NCBI RefSeq assembly: GCF_000743945.1
Contig: NZ_CP009238.1
Span: 1,612,001 to 1,676,000 of the forward strand
Direction of reading: 5' to 3'
Source of the DNA: Basilea psittacipulmonis DSM 24701
Lineage (GTDB): Bacteria > Pseudomonadota > Gammaproteobacteria > Burkholderiales > Burkholderiaceae_B
DNA length: 64,000 nucleotides
The position numbers and the translations under genes were made by a program. Each line of letters opens with the position of its first letter. The stretch's first letter is position 1. Below are positions 21,884-34,992 of the stretch, in pieces. The notes beneath the pieces are model-generated. The model had not been told where the DNA came from and did no database searches. It saw nothing but the letters and a program-made list of their open reading frames with translations.

Positions 21884-22913
21884 TAAAGATATAACTAAAT
21901 ATTGACAACAACACAGTCAATACAGAAATTACCAATAGTTGTATGGGTGTAAATGGATCTTGGGTACCTATCACATATTTAAAAAAGGTAATAATTGGCC
22001 AGTGCCATAAATATAAAGAATACGACAATAAACCAATTTTTACTAAAACAGAAAAAGACAATAATTTTTTAATCCAAATTGAGAAAGGTGCAAAATATAT
22101 CAATCCTGCGGTCATGAAACACGGTAATAATAAAGCCATACCAGGAACATATTTCATGTCTTCACGATACCAATAAAAACAAAGAAATAAACCACATAAA
22201 CATATACCTGATATGAGATCCGCTAAAAATGATTGTTTATTTCCTGTCTTAATTTCTGACACAATTAAAGATAATGCTGAACCGATAAGCAATTCAAAAA
22301 ATCTCAACTGCGGTAGATAATAAATATTGGAAAATTTAGTATAAAAAGAACGCGGAATAAAGCTTAACAAGACGCTAATAAGAATGAATGCTGTAAAGAT
22401 TAACAACAAGGTTTTCGTTTTCTTACTAAACCATTTGTAAATGCAGAAAAACAAAAAAGGAAAAATAAAATAAAATTGTTCTTCAACCGCTAATGACCAG
22501 ATATGAATCAAAGAATTCTCTTCTGTAATCGGATCAAAATAACCATGCCTTAATTTAGCAAAAAATATATTTGCTAGGAAAATAACTGAAAACTCGGCCT
22601 CTTGTTTTAAAAGACCAAAGTCAGAACGTCTAAATAAAAACGTAGCAACTAGAAAAACACACCAAATAACAAAAATAAAATTTGGATAAATACGTTTTAA
22701 TCTTCGGTTATAAAAATCCTTAAAAGAAAAATTTCCCTCTACCAAACTATTTCTAATAATTTTGGTAATCAAATATCCTGAGATAACAAAAAATATATCA
22801 ACGCCAAGAAACCCACCTGGCAGATAAGATGCATTAAGGTGAAAAATAATCACCGACAACACCGCGATGGCTCTTAATCCATCAATATCCGAGCGATAAT
22901 TAATACTACTCAT
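21717..22913 (-). CDS. Acyltransferase-3 (OafA/YrhL-type) surface O-acetyltransferase, truncated by frameshift
   Basis: 398 residues. It opens with the family signature YRSDIDGLRAIAVLSVIIFHL, LPGGFLGVDIFFVISGYLI, then IHIWSLAVEEQFYFIFP and SYSLYLWHWPI; ten or so membrane helices. Such proteins acetylate LPS O-antigen, capsule or peptidoglycan. At residue ~387 the frame enters a run of ten C and ends 12 residues later (HPYGFVGEK), while the SGNH domain continues in another frame. This looks like slipped-strand phase variation in the OFF phase. It begins 6 bp after ribE, so it is probably co-transcribed with ribDE. Confidence 0.88.
   Translation of the reverse strand: MSSINYRSDIDGLRAIAVLSVIIFHLNASYLPGGFLGVDIFFVISGYLITKIIRNSLVEGNFSFKDFYNRRLKRIYPNFIFVIWCVFLVATFLFRRSDFGLLKQEAEFSVIFLANIFFAKLRHGYFDPITEENSLIHIWSLAVEEQFYFIFPFLFFCIYKWFSKKTKTLLLIFTAFILISVLLSFIPRSFYTKFSNIYYLPQLRFFELLIGSALSLIVSEIKTGNKQSFLADLISGICLCGLFLCFYWYREDMKYVPGMALLLPCFMTAGLIYFAPFSIWIKKLLSFSVLVKIGLLSYSLYLWHWPIITFFKYVIGTQDPFTPIQLLVISVLTVLLSIFSYIFIEQKCRYTKFSFKKTLLLFYFLPSVLLLGYTYTLNKLKAQFEIPPPHPYGFVGEK
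21746..21755 (-). repeat. Homopolymeric C10 tract (G10 on plus strand): phase-variation switch
   Basis: Ten consecutive G on the plus strand within the coding sequence, the longest homopolymeric G/C run noticed in the window. With 9 or 12 residues the membrane and SGNH domains are in one frame; with 10 they are not. Confidence 0.85.
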
Positions 22914-22919
22914 GCATCA

Positions 22920-23537
22920 TTACCTTTTACATTCAACATAACGCACGACATATCGTGCCAACATATCAATTTCTACATTAACCGCATCGCCCACTTGATT
23001 GTATTGCAATGTCGTATGGGCAATGGTATGAGGAATGATGTTAATCGATACATCACTGCCTGAAGCATCATCTTTTACTCGATTAATCGTCAAACTAATC
23101 CCATTAATCGTGATAGAACCTTTGTAAGCCACAAATGGACTCAAACTTGCAGGCACCGAGACACACAACTCATAAGATTCAGAAATTTTTTCAAGCTTAG
23201 TAATCTTTCCTATCGCATCCACATGACCTGAAACAATATGCCCATCCAGCGTCTCGCCTACTTTCATTGCCGTTTCAAGATTAACCTTTTTACCCACCGT
23301 ATTGAGGCCAACTGTTTTCGTTAAGCTTTCTTTTGATACGTGAATTTTAAATGTATCGGACGTTTTTTCCACCACGGTCATGCAAGCCCCTTGCACGGCA
23401 ATCGAATCACCGATATGCACCGATTCCAAAGGTAAGGTGGGTGCAAAAATCACCACTTCCACTCCCGATTGTTCGGTACCGCCTAATTCTTTAACGGATC
23501 GAACTTCCCCAATGTAACGAATAATACCTGTAAACAT
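22920..23537 (-). CDS. ribE: Riboflavin synthase alpha chain
   Basis: 205 residues. Two lumazine-binding repeats: MFTGIIRYIGEV... with GDSIAVQGACMTV and second repeat DGHIVSGHVDAIGKI ... KGSITINGISLTIN. Dismutates two 6,7-dimethyl-8-ribityllumazine molecules to riboflavin. Lies 2 bp after ribD. No FMN riboswitch was recognised upstream of ribD. Named ribE in proteobacteria (ribC in some naming systems). Confidence 0.95.
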   Translation of the reverse strand: MFTGIIRYIGEVRSVKELGGTEQSGVEVVIFAPTLPLESVHIGDSIAVQGACMTVVEKTSDTFKIHVSKESLTKTVGLNTVGKKVNLETAMKVGETLDGHIVSGHVDAIGKITKLEKISESYELCVSVPASLSPFVAYKGSITINGISLTINRVKDDASGSDVSINIIPHTIAHTTLQYNQVGDAVNVEIDMLARYVVRYVECKR

Positions 23538-23539
23538 AT

Positions 23540-24697
23540 TTACATCCCTAACAAATTACTATTAAATATAGAACGCCAATGCACCTTATGTCTTAATCTC
23601 AATCGAATATCATTGTCTAAGCACTGAGATCCTACAAATTCCCATGGTTGTACTTGCTCTAGATCGCTTAATACTGGCAAGGTGAACACATCTTTTGATT
23701 CATGCCCTAGAATCTTTGGTGCTTGATACCAAATCATTTCATCTAATAATTCATTTTGGTACAAAGCCCCATTGACCGTGCTTCCCGCTTCAACGTGTAT
23801 TTCATTAATATCTTTTTCTGCCAAAACACTCATTAACACTGATAAATTTAACATTCCCTCTTGAGTCAACGGTACGGCAATCAAGCAAACACCTTTATCT
23901 CTTAAAACACGAGCTGACTCTGTTTTTAACGCTTCTTCTGAACACACCCATATCAGTTTTTCAGGTTCTACTGTCAATATGTGTGCATTTAAGGGGCAGC
24001 GTAAATGTGTATCTAATACTATGCGATACGGTTGTCTAACAGTCGGCACCTCTCTTACATTTAAAGTAGGATCATCGGCCAATATCGTTCCAATACCTGT
24101 CAAAACCGCACAGCTCCTAGCTCTCCAATGATGACCATCTTTTCTAGATGCTGGCGAAGTAATCCATTTTGATTGTCCGTTGGCCAAAGAAATTTTGCCA
24201 TCCAATGAGCTCGCTATTTTGCTTCGTACCCAAGGACGTTGTGTCAGCATCCGCCACATAAAACCGACATTTAACTCCACACATTGTTCGATCAAATCGC
24301 GATCTGATAATAGCGTTACCTCGATCCCTGCTTGGCGTAATAAATGCACTCCCTTACCAGCCACTTTCGGATTCGGATCTAAGGTACCTATCACCACACG
24401 CGCTATTTTCGCTTCTATCAAAGCATTAGCACAAGGCGGTGTACGCCCAAAATGACTGCAAGGTTCTAAAGTTACATAAGCTGTCGCCCCTGATAAATCT
24501 ATTCCTTTTTGTTTAGCCAGATAAATCGCTTGTGCTTCAGCATGTCGTTGTCCCGCGACTTGTGTACCTGCCCGTGCCAAAATCTCATCATTCTTAACTA
24601 ACACACAACCTACTCGAGGATTAGGTGAAGTGAGATATATCGAGGATCTTGCCTCATCCAAAGCAAGCTGCATGTATTCTAAATTCAAAGGTGTCAT
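23540..24697 (-). CDS. ribD: Bifunctional riboflavin deaminase/reductase RibD
   Basis: 385 residues. N-terminal zinc deaminase domain with HAEAQA and PCSHFGRTPPC (His, two Cys and Glu), C-terminal reductase domain from about 150 (RPWVRSKIASSLDGKISL... ADDPTLNVR... HVEAGSTVNGALYQ). Carries out the second and third steps of riboflavin synthesis. First gene of ribD-ribE-acyltransferase. Divergent from the TadE-like gene across 171 bp. Confidence 0.95.
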   Translation of the reverse strand: MTPLNLEYMQLALDEARSSIYLTSPNPRVGCVLVKNDEILARAGTQVAGQRHAEAQAIYLAKQKGIDLSGATAYVTLEPCSHFGRTPPCANALIEAKIARVVIGTLDPNPKVAGKGVHLLRQAGIEVTLLSDRDLIEQCVELNVGFMWRMLTQRPWVRSKIASSLDGKISLANGQSKWITSPASRKDGHHWRARSCAVLTGIGTILADDPTLNVREVPTVRQPYRIVLDTHLRCPLNAHILTVEPEKLIWVCSEEALKTESARVLRDKGVCLIAVPLTQEGMLNLSVLMSVLAEKDINEIHVEAGSTVNGALYQNELLDEMIWYQAPKILGHESKDVFTLPVLSDLEQVQPWEFVGSQCLDNDIRLRLRHKVHWRSIFNSNLLGM

Positions 24698-24868
24698 CCT
24701 TATTAAACAAAATATTGAAACTATTTTAAACCATAAGATTTAGGGAAAATCCTAATAGTTACTTTCTGAACGTTTAAGTATGCTTATATTACGTTCTTTA
24801 AACTACGAAAATATACAACCGCATTTGCACGAATTTACATTTTTTTCGATTTAAACGAAACTAATCAT

Positions 24869-25639
24869 ATGTTACGTTTTAAATCAGAATCAGGCTCCGC
24901 ATTAAGCGAATTTATTATTTGTATCCTACCTGTACTACTGCTAATGAGTGCATGTTTTGAATTAAGTCGATGGTATATCCATCGTCAGGTACTCTATCAT
25001 GCTTTACATGAAGCAGCTCGTGCGGGGGCAGCCCATCACGCCGATTCCTCTGTAATAGATACTACGTTTTTACAGACGGTGAGTTTATTGTATCCAAATG
25101 AACAGAAGCAGGTAAATTTTTATAAAGAATACCCACTCGATATTCGTGTATTATCGCCCACGAAAAAGGATTTTGAAAAATATAAAATTCGCCATCCCTC
25201 GGGACAGACTTTGATTAGAAACACCTTTCTTTTAGAACAATCTAAAAAGAAACCTGGCATTTATCAAGCCAACACACTTATTCTTGAATTAAACCACCCT
25301 TATATACCTTTGTTTCCGTGGTTTAACACCTTATTAAGATGGCAAGATGACTTTTTTCAAATCAAATTAACACACTACCACGCCATGCAAAGTCACGTTT
25401 TATCCGCAGGGGCGGGACAAGCGATAAAAACACCTTTATCAAAACGACCTCGTCAACCAATGATAAGTGATAAGCACCCATCTTATGACGATTCTAGTGA
25501 TGACGTTCGAAATATTAAAGAATCTGCACCTGACAAAGAAGCGTATCTTTACAAATTATTATCGTTATCGGGAGAAGAAAATCGTTCTATCCTACCGTAT
25601 GATCAGGGACTTTGTGGGGTGAATGTTTGTTGTGAATAG
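24869..25639 (+). CDS. Orphan TadE-like pseudopilin-type membrane protein
   Basis: 256 residues. Begins LRFKSESGSALSEFIICILPVLLLMSACFELSRWYIHRQVLYHALHEAARAGA, the TadE pattern: small polar residues plus Glu before a single N-terminal membrane helix, followed by an 'AARAGA' segment. Usual TadE proteins have other tad genes adjacent; none are here. The C-terminal ~75 residues are charged and disordered, ending with a Cys-rich GLCGVNVCCE. Own terminator downstream (25651-25694). Function unknown; may support pilus or secretion machinery encoded elsewhere. Confidence 0.78.
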   Translation: MLRFKSESGSALSEFIICILPVLLLMSACFELSRWYIHRQVLYHALHEAARAGAAHHADSSVIDTTFLQTVSLLYPNEQKQVNFYKEYPLDIRVLSPTKKDFEKYKIRHPSGQTLIRNTFLLEQSKKKPGIYQANTLILELNHPYIPLFPWFNTLLRWQDDFFQIKLTHYHAMQSHVLSAGAGQAIKTPLSKRPRQPMISDKHPSYDDSSDDVRNIKESAPDKEAYLYKLLSLSGEENRSILPYDQGLCGVNVCCE

Positions 25640-25650
25640 CTTTACTTCGT

Positions 25651-25694
25651 ACTGCCTTAGGAGCAAGGGGATTGGCTCCTAGGGCAGTTTTTTT
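25651..25694 (+). terminator. Terminator of the TadE-like gene
   Basis: 14-bp stem with one mismatch (ACTGCCTTAGGAGC / GCTCCTAGGGCAGT) followed by seven T. The T-tract overlaps the end of the convergent ftsB gene. Confidence 0.92.
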
Positions 25695-26050
25695 ATGTGT
25701 GATGAATCTGCGTGTTTCTCTTGATCAGGAGAGAGGGAGAATTTAAAGTTTTTATTTGGATTATTATGATTTAAATTACTTTCATCCGTAAATTGCACCA
25801 GAAATTCATCAGACGAAATCATCCCTAACTCACTTCTAGCACGTTCTTCTAATGCTTGGACTCCTGATTGCAAATCTTCAATTTCCGCTTTCATCGCATT
25901 ATTTCTAGCGATTAATGATTGACGTTTTTCTTCCTCATTCTTGAGTTCTTCTTTAAGTTGCGTGAGCTTTTGGTACCCATTATCTCCTATCCATAAGGGA
26001 TACTGGATCGCCAAACAAGAAAAAATCAAAATAAGGAAGATTAAACGCAT
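25679..26050 (-). CDS. ftsB: Cell-division protein FtsB
   Basis: 123 residues. One N-terminal membrane helix (about 2-19) then a periplasmic coiled coil (about 28-75, KLTQLKEELKNEEEKRQSLIARNNAMKAEIEDL) and EERARSELGMISSDEFLVQF, the conserved FtsB end. The usual ~90-105 residues are extended here by a polar tail. It forms the FtsQLB complex of the divisome. Located 6 bp after eno, the common eno-ftsB order. Confidence 0.9.
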   Translation of the reverse strand: MRLIFLILIFSCLAIQYPLWIGDNGYQKLTQLKEELKNEEEKRQSLIARNNAMKAEIEDLQSGVQALEERARSELGMISSDEFLVQFTDESNLNHNNPNKNFKFSLSPDQEKHADSSHIKKLP

Positions 26051-26056
26051 ATTCGC

Positions 26057-28227
<2,171 letters not shown>

Positions 28228-28232
28228 AAGTT

Positions 28233-30150
<1,918 letters not shown>

Positions 30151-30179
30151 TTGATCTTTTCTGTCAAATCATACATAAT
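30151..30179 (+). promoter_or_regulatory. Promoter of tRNA-Arg
   Basis: TTGATC, 17-bp spacer, CATAAT; predicted start about 6 bp before the tRNA 5' end. Confidence 0.75.
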
Positions 30180-30191
30180 ACTAACTTCGTA

Positions 30192-30269
30192 GCGCCCGTA
30201 GCTCAGCTGGATCAGAGCACTTGATTACGATTCAAGGGGTCGTGGGTTCGAATCCTGCCGGGCGCGCCA
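30192..30269 (+). tRNA. tRNA-Arg (anticodon ACG)
   Basis: 78 nt including CCA. Acceptor GCGCCCG/CGGGCGC, anticodon stem CTTGA/TCAAG with loop TTACGAT giving ACG, T-loop TTCGAAT, discriminator G. Confidence 0.97.
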
Positions 30270-30276
30270 AAACATC

Positions 30277-30306
30277 AAAGCCTTGTTATCATAACAAGGC
30301 TTTTTT
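30277..30306 (+). terminator. Terminator of tRNA-Arg
   Basis: AAAGCCTTGTTAT / ATAACAAGGCTTT, 13-bp stem with a one-base centre, then T-run. Confidence 0.9.
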
Positions 30307-30428
30307 CATTTCTCCGCTTACCCGCACCATTTTTTAACTCATCTCTTATACCCTTTTTAACACCATTGCAAACTACACAGCTATCTATATCATAACTTTC
30401 GTTGAAGTCAATAAACATTTATTTGCAC

Positions 30429-30460
30429 AAAAAAAGACCCACTTATCCAATAAGTGAGCC
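30429..30460 (-). terminator. Terminator of glcB
   Basis: On the minus strand CTCACTTA...TAAGTGGG hairpin followed by seven T, 25 bp after the glcB stop. Confidence 0.85.
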
Positions 30461-30484
30461 TAATTGTCATATCTATTCGATTCA

Positions 30485-32653
30485 TTAATCGCCTTGATAC
30501 CCTTTCAATTTTAAACGTGCCGCATGCAAAATAGGTTCCGTATAACCTGAAGGTTGGGCATCACCTTTGAATATCAAGTCTGCCGCAGCTTGGAAAGCAA
30601 TACTATTATCATAATCCGCAGACATAGGGCGATAACCTGCTTCTCCTGCATTTTGCTCGTCAACTACTTTTGCCATGCGTTTTAGTACATCCCAAACTTG
30701 AGATTCTGTGACCACACCATGTTTTAACCAGTTTGCCACATGTTGGCTTGAGATACGTAACGTCGCACGATCTTCCATTAGACCAACATTATTAATATCA
30801 GGCACTTTTGAGCAACCAATACCCAAATCGACCCAACGCACGACATAACCTAGAATTCCTTGGCAATTATTTTCTAGTTCACGTGTTTTTTCCTCTTGCG
30901 TCCAATTCACATGATCAGATAATGGAATCGTTAATAAATCATCTAGGCTGGTGACTGCCTGGTTCAATAAGCTTTCTTGACGATCTAATACTGAACACTG
31001 ATGATAATGAATAGCATGAATAGTAGCACCTGATGGCGATGGCACCCAAGCACAACTTGCACCTGCTTCAGGGTGTTCAATCTTGCTGCGGTACATATCT
31101 GCTAGCTCATCAGGTTTTGGCCACATACCCTTACCAATTTGTGCCTTACCCCGTAACCCAGATTTTAGACCTATCTGGACATTACGATCTTCATAAGCTT
31201 TGAACCAAATCTGCTGCTTAATATCACCTTTTTTCACAAAAGCACCCGCATACATACTGGTATGAATTTCATCACCCGTACGATCCATAAAGCCCGTATT
31301 AATGAATATCGTACGTTCTTTTGCCTTTTCGATACAATTTTTCAAATTCACAGAAGTACGACGTTCTTCGTCCATGATACCTACTTTAATGGTATTGGCA
31401 GGTAGCCCAAGTATTTTTTCTACTTCACTAAATACTTCTACTGCAAACGCGACCTCAGCCGATCCATGCATTTTAGGTTTGACGATATACATAGAGCCTG
31501 CACGAGAGTTACGTAGGGTATTTTCTTTACGCAAATCCACCAAACTTAATAATGGTGTAATCAAGCTATCCATTAAGCCCTCAAACACCTCTTCACCATG
31601 ATACTTAACCGCAGGGTTTGTCATCAAATGCCCTACATTTCTTAACAGCATCACTGAACGACCATGTAATGTTTGTGTATTTCCTGATAAATCAATATAT
31701 TGGCGATCCGCATTTAAACGTCGCTGGATCACTTTATCGCCTTTATGAACCTCTTCAACCAAATCACCTTTCATCAGACCCAGCCAATTACGGTAACCCT
31801 CAACCTTTTCTTGAGCATCGACAGCAGCAACCGAATCTTCTAAATCTTGAATCGTGGTAACAGCCGCTTCAAGCGTAATATCTTTCACACCTGCTTTATC
31901 CGTCTGACCAATAGGATGTTGACGATCAATTTCAATCAATACATGCAGACCATTATTTTTCAGTACAACTTGTGTAAGTGCATTGGGCGTACCGTTGTAA
32001 CCAACCAACTGTGCCGTATTTTTCAAAGTACCTGCCCCTTCCGCAATTAGCTTACCCTCACTCACCGTATATTGCGTCACATTCTGATGAGAACCTTCTG
32101 TTAATGGAAAAATCTCATCTAAAAAGTGTTTGGCAAATTCAATGACCTTTGCTCCACGAACAGGGTTATATCCTTTTCCTTTTTCTGCACCATCTGTTTC
32201 AGGAATGACATCAAATCCATAAAGTGCATCATATAAAGATCCCCAACGTGCATTGGCTGCATTCAGGCTATAACGTGCATTACGTACAGGGACAACTAAC
32301 TGTGGACCCGCAATTGTTGCAATTTCTTCATCAACACATTGTGTATCAATCTGAAAGTCTGCCACTTCTGGTTCGATATACCCCAGTTCTGTTAAAAACT
32401 TTTTATAAGCGACCTTATCATAATCATCCAGATCTGCTTGATGTTCTTTATGCCAAGCATCAATCTGAGCTTGAATTTCTTCGCGCTTTGCCAATAAATC
32501 TTTATTACGTTGTGTAAACTGATCAAGCAATGCTTCAAAACCTTGCCAAAAATGTTGGCTATCAATCTTTGCTACAGGTAAGGCTTCTTGCTCAATAAAG
32601 TCATATAACACTTTGTCAACTGCCAAAGCCCCTTTTTGAATTCGTGTTGTCAT
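30485..32653 (-). CDS. glcB: Malate synthase G
   Basis: 722 residues, the single-chain G form. Condenses glyoxylate and acetyl-CoA to malate. Features: NARYSLNAANARWGSLYDALYG, ..RGAKVIEFAKHFLD.., FINTGFMDRTGDEIHTSM, MYAGAFVKKGDIK, and catalytic Asp in the C-terminal part (SRxWDxLxR-like SQVWDVLKRMAKVVDEQNAGE). Directly downstream of aceA on the same strand but separated by a terminator. Confidence 0.97.
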   Translation of the reverse strand: MTTRIQKGALAVDKVLYDFIEQEALPVAKIDSQHFWQGFEALLDQFTQRNKDLLAKREEIQAQIDAWHKEHQADLDDYDKVAYKKFLTELGYIEPEVADFQIDTQCVDEEIATIAGPQLVVPVRNARYSLNAANARWGSLYDALYGFDVIPETDGAEKGKGYNPVRGAKVIEFAKHFLDEIFPLTEGSHQNVTQYTVSEGKLIAEGAGTLKNTAQLVGYNGTPNALTQVVLKNNGLHVLIEIDRQHPIGQTDKAGVKDITLEAAVTTIQDLEDSVAAVDAQEKVEGYRNWLGLMKGDLVEEVHKGDKVIQRRLNADRQYIDLSGNTQTLHGRSVMLLRNVGHLMTNPAVKYHGEEVFEGLMDSLITPLLSLVDLRKENTLRNSRAGSMYIVKPKMHGSAEVAFAVEVFSEVEKILGLPANTIKVGIMDEERRTSVNLKNCIEKAKERTIFINTGFMDRTGDEIHTSMYAGAFVKKGDIKQQIWFKAYEDRNVQIGLKSGLRGKAQIGKGMWPKPDELADMYRSKIEHPEAGASCAWVPSPSGATIHAIHYHQCSVLDRQESLLNQAVTSLDDLLTIPLSDHVNWTQEEKTRELENNCQGILGYVVRWVDLGIGCSKVPDINNVGLMEDRATLRISSQHVANWLKHGVVTESQVWDVLKRMAKVVDEQNAGEAGYRPMSADYDNSIAFQAAADLIFKGDAQPSGYTEPILHAARLKLKGYQGD

Positions 32654-32673
32654 GATTCTCTCCTTTAAGATAC

Positions 32674-32709
32674 AAAAAGCGGTGCTTCTAACTACCTCAC
32701 ACCGCTTTC
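32674..32709 (-). terminator. Terminator of aceA
   Basis: AAAGCGGTG / CACCGCTTT, 9-bp stem, with five T on the minus strand. It lies between aceA and glcB, so glcB expression is partly read-through or has its own promoter. Confidence 0.82.
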
Positions 32710-32741
32710 GATCCTTATATCAATCGTTTAACTTTATCGAC

Positions 32742-34340
32742 TTAGTGACCGAATTGGTTCATCGTGTTCTTCTTCGCATCACCTGCTTTCAGTGCATTTT
32801 CGCCTGAGAAGATTTCTTTGTGATCATCACCAATATCTGATCCCGCCATAGCTTGGTGTTTCACGCAAGAGATTCCATCACGAATTTCTTTACGCTGAAC
32901 CCCTGCCACATAAGCTAACATGCCCTCATCACCAAAGTAACCTTTTGACAACTCGTGCATAGAAAGCGCTGCGGTATGGTAAGTCGGTAAAGTAATCAAA
33001 TGGTGGAATACACCTGCCAAACGTGCCGCGTCCGCTTGGAAAGTACGAATCTTTTCATCCGCTTCTTTGGCTAATTCTGTATCATCGTATTTTGCATCCA
33101 TCAGCTTCGCACGTTCATAAGCTGATACATCCTTACCCTCAGCTACCCAACGGTCATAAGCTTGTTGACGGAAATTAATCGTCCAGTTAAATGACGGCGA
33201 ATTGTTATACACGAGCTTGGCATTAGGTACTTGTTCTTTGATACGGTTTACCATATGTGCAATTTCTTCTACATTAGGTGTTGGCGTTTCGATCCACAAA
33301 AGATCCGCGCCATTTTTTAAACTCGTTACACAATCTAGCACCACACGATCGATTTGAGTACCTGCACGGAACTGATACAAGCCTGATGGCAAGCGGGTGG
33401 GACGATGTAATTTACCATTACGCTTGATTAAAATTTCATCTTCTTTTGCTTCTGAAATATCAATCTCTTGAGTGTCCAAATAACTAATGTATTGCGAAGC
33501 CAAATCACCTGGCTCACGTGACACAGGAATCTTCTGGGTTAAATCTGCACCCTCAGAATCTGTACGTGCCACGATTACCCCCTCATCCACACCTAGTTCT
33601 AAAAAGGCATAACGAACCGCATTAATTTTCGCCAAAAAATCTTCGTGAGGTACGGTTACCTTACCTGCTTGGTGACCGCATTGTTTCGCATCAGATACCT
33701 GATTCTCAATCTGAATTGCACACGCACCTGCCTCAATCATTTTTTTCGTCAACAAGTATGTCGCTTCTTCATTACCAAAACCTGCATCAATATCCGCAAT
33801 AATAGGAACAACATGCGTTTGGAAATGATTGATTTTGTCTTCGATCTCTTTCACTTTAGCTGTATCACCAGCTTCTTCAGCTTTCTGCAAAGCACGGAAC
33901 AAGTCATTTAATTCTTTTGCATCAGCTTGTTTTAAAAAGGTGTAAATTTCTTCAATCAAATTCGGCACAGCTGTTTTCTCGTGCATAGACTGATCAGGCA
34001 ACGGACCAAACTCAGAACGTAATGCGGCCACCATCCAACCAGATAGATAAATATAGCGTTTTTCTGTCGTACCAAAGTACTTTTTATTCGCAATCATCTT
34101 CTGCTGTGCAATAAACCCATGCCAACAACCCAAAGACTGTGTGTAATTGCCATGGTCCGCATCATATTCTGCCATGTCTTTACGCATAATCGCGGCGGTA
34201 AACTTTGCAATATCGAGACCCGTTTTAAAACGATTCTGGACCATCATTCGTGCAGCATCTTCTGGTTTAATAGCATTCCAGTTTCCTCCTAATTTTGCTT
34301 TCACAGCACGAACATGTTCGATTGCAGATTGGTATGTCAT
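32742..34340 (-). CDS. aceA: Isocitrate lyase (long form)
   Basis: 532 residues; splits isocitrate to succinate and glyoxylate for growth on acetate or fatty acids. Features: GNYTQSLGCWHGFIAQQ, PIIADIDAGFGNEEATY, ACAIQIENQVSDAKQCGHQAGKVTVPHEDF (the KxCGH catalytic Cys loop; here KQCGH), VYNNSPSFNWT, QRKEIRDGISCVKHQAMAGSDIGDDH. The ~530-residue length is the form found in many beta- and gammaproteobacteria rather than the ~430-residue E. coli type. Confidence 0.97.
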   Translation of the reverse strand: MTYQSAIEHVRAVKAKLGGNWNAIKPEDAARMMVQNRFKTGLDIAKFTAAIMRKDMAEYDADHGNYTQSLGCWHGFIAQQKMIANKKYFGTTEKRYIYLSGWMVAALRSEFGPLPDQSMHEKTAVPNLIEEIYTFLKQADAKELNDLFRALQKAEEAGDTAKVKEIEDKINHFQTHVVPIIADIDAGFGNEEATYLLTKKMIEAGACAIQIENQVSDAKQCGHQAGKVTVPHEDFLAKINAVRYAFLELGVDEGVIVARTDSEGADLTQKIPVSREPGDLASQYISYLDTQEIDISEAKEDEILIKRNGKLHRPTRLPSGLYQFRAGTQIDRVVLDCVTSLKNGADLLWIETPTPNVEEIAHMVNRIKEQVPNAKLVYNNSPSFNWTINFRQQAYDRWVAEGKDVSAYERAKLMDAKYDDTELAKEADEKIRTFQADAARLAGVFHHLITLPTYHTAALSMHELSKGYFGDEGMLAYVAGVQRKEIRDGISCVKHQAMAGSDIGDDHKEIFSGENALKAGDAKKNTMNQFGH

Positions 34341-34992
34341 AATAGCTCCTCTTTAAACATTAATAAATCTGTCCTATCCCCAAAGCTAGTAAGTACGGAT
34401 ACTTTCAATCTTTTTTTTCTTTATTTTTAACGTATCGAAAATTTATTTTTTTGTCAAGAAATGGAAAACAAGCATAAATCCTTACTATTTTTATCTACTA
34501 TCCTGAAACCAAAAAGTCTATTTCTTCCCTCTTTTGTTTCAAATATAAAAAACACAATACTATCAAATAGATAGGAAACGCCCTGAGATTTAAAAAGAAA
34601 AATCAATCGTTTCAAGGCTTTTGATAAGGAAAAACCCCTCTCACATTTTTCAAAACATTCAATAAAATCGTTTATTTTTATATTTTTTCTACAAAAAACA
34701 TTTATTTTTTCCTAACTTCAAACGATAGAGGGTTGTTATCAGGATAGAGGTCTTATTTTTTATGTTGAAGACGTTGAATAAGAAAAATCAAACAGTATTT
34801 TATTTTTTAATTTAAAATCAATCTACTATAAAATTTCAATTAATATTATTTTTTATTTTTTAAAGAAAAGAGAGGATTTTCTAAACGATTAGGGATAACC
34901 ATAACAAACCATCATCTACTGATTTACCCTAGATAGGGATAACGATAATATCCAAATAAAACAAATATGTAGCAAAAATCACACGTTTTTTT
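34341..34992. other. 650-bp AT-rich gene-free region upstream of aceA
   Basis: No supported gene in either strand. Very A/T-rich with long T runs. TAGGGATAACCATA (34890-34903) and TAGGGATAACGATA (34934-34947) form a direct repeat, and CCCTA-GA-TAGGG (34927-34938) is a small dyad. It contains the control region of aceA and the 3' end of the asparaginase gene's transcript; no specific promoter is asserted. Confidence 0.6.

Noticed and set aside
24698-24868. FMN riboswitch before ribD
   Set aside because: The conserved RFN blocks (AGGGCNGGGTGAAA-type, ACCGGCGGT) are not present.
34934-34947. I-SceI-like TAGGGATAAC motif as a homing-endonuclease site
   Set aside because: Only the first half of the 18-bp I-SceI site matches, it occurs twice and no intron or homing gene is nearby.
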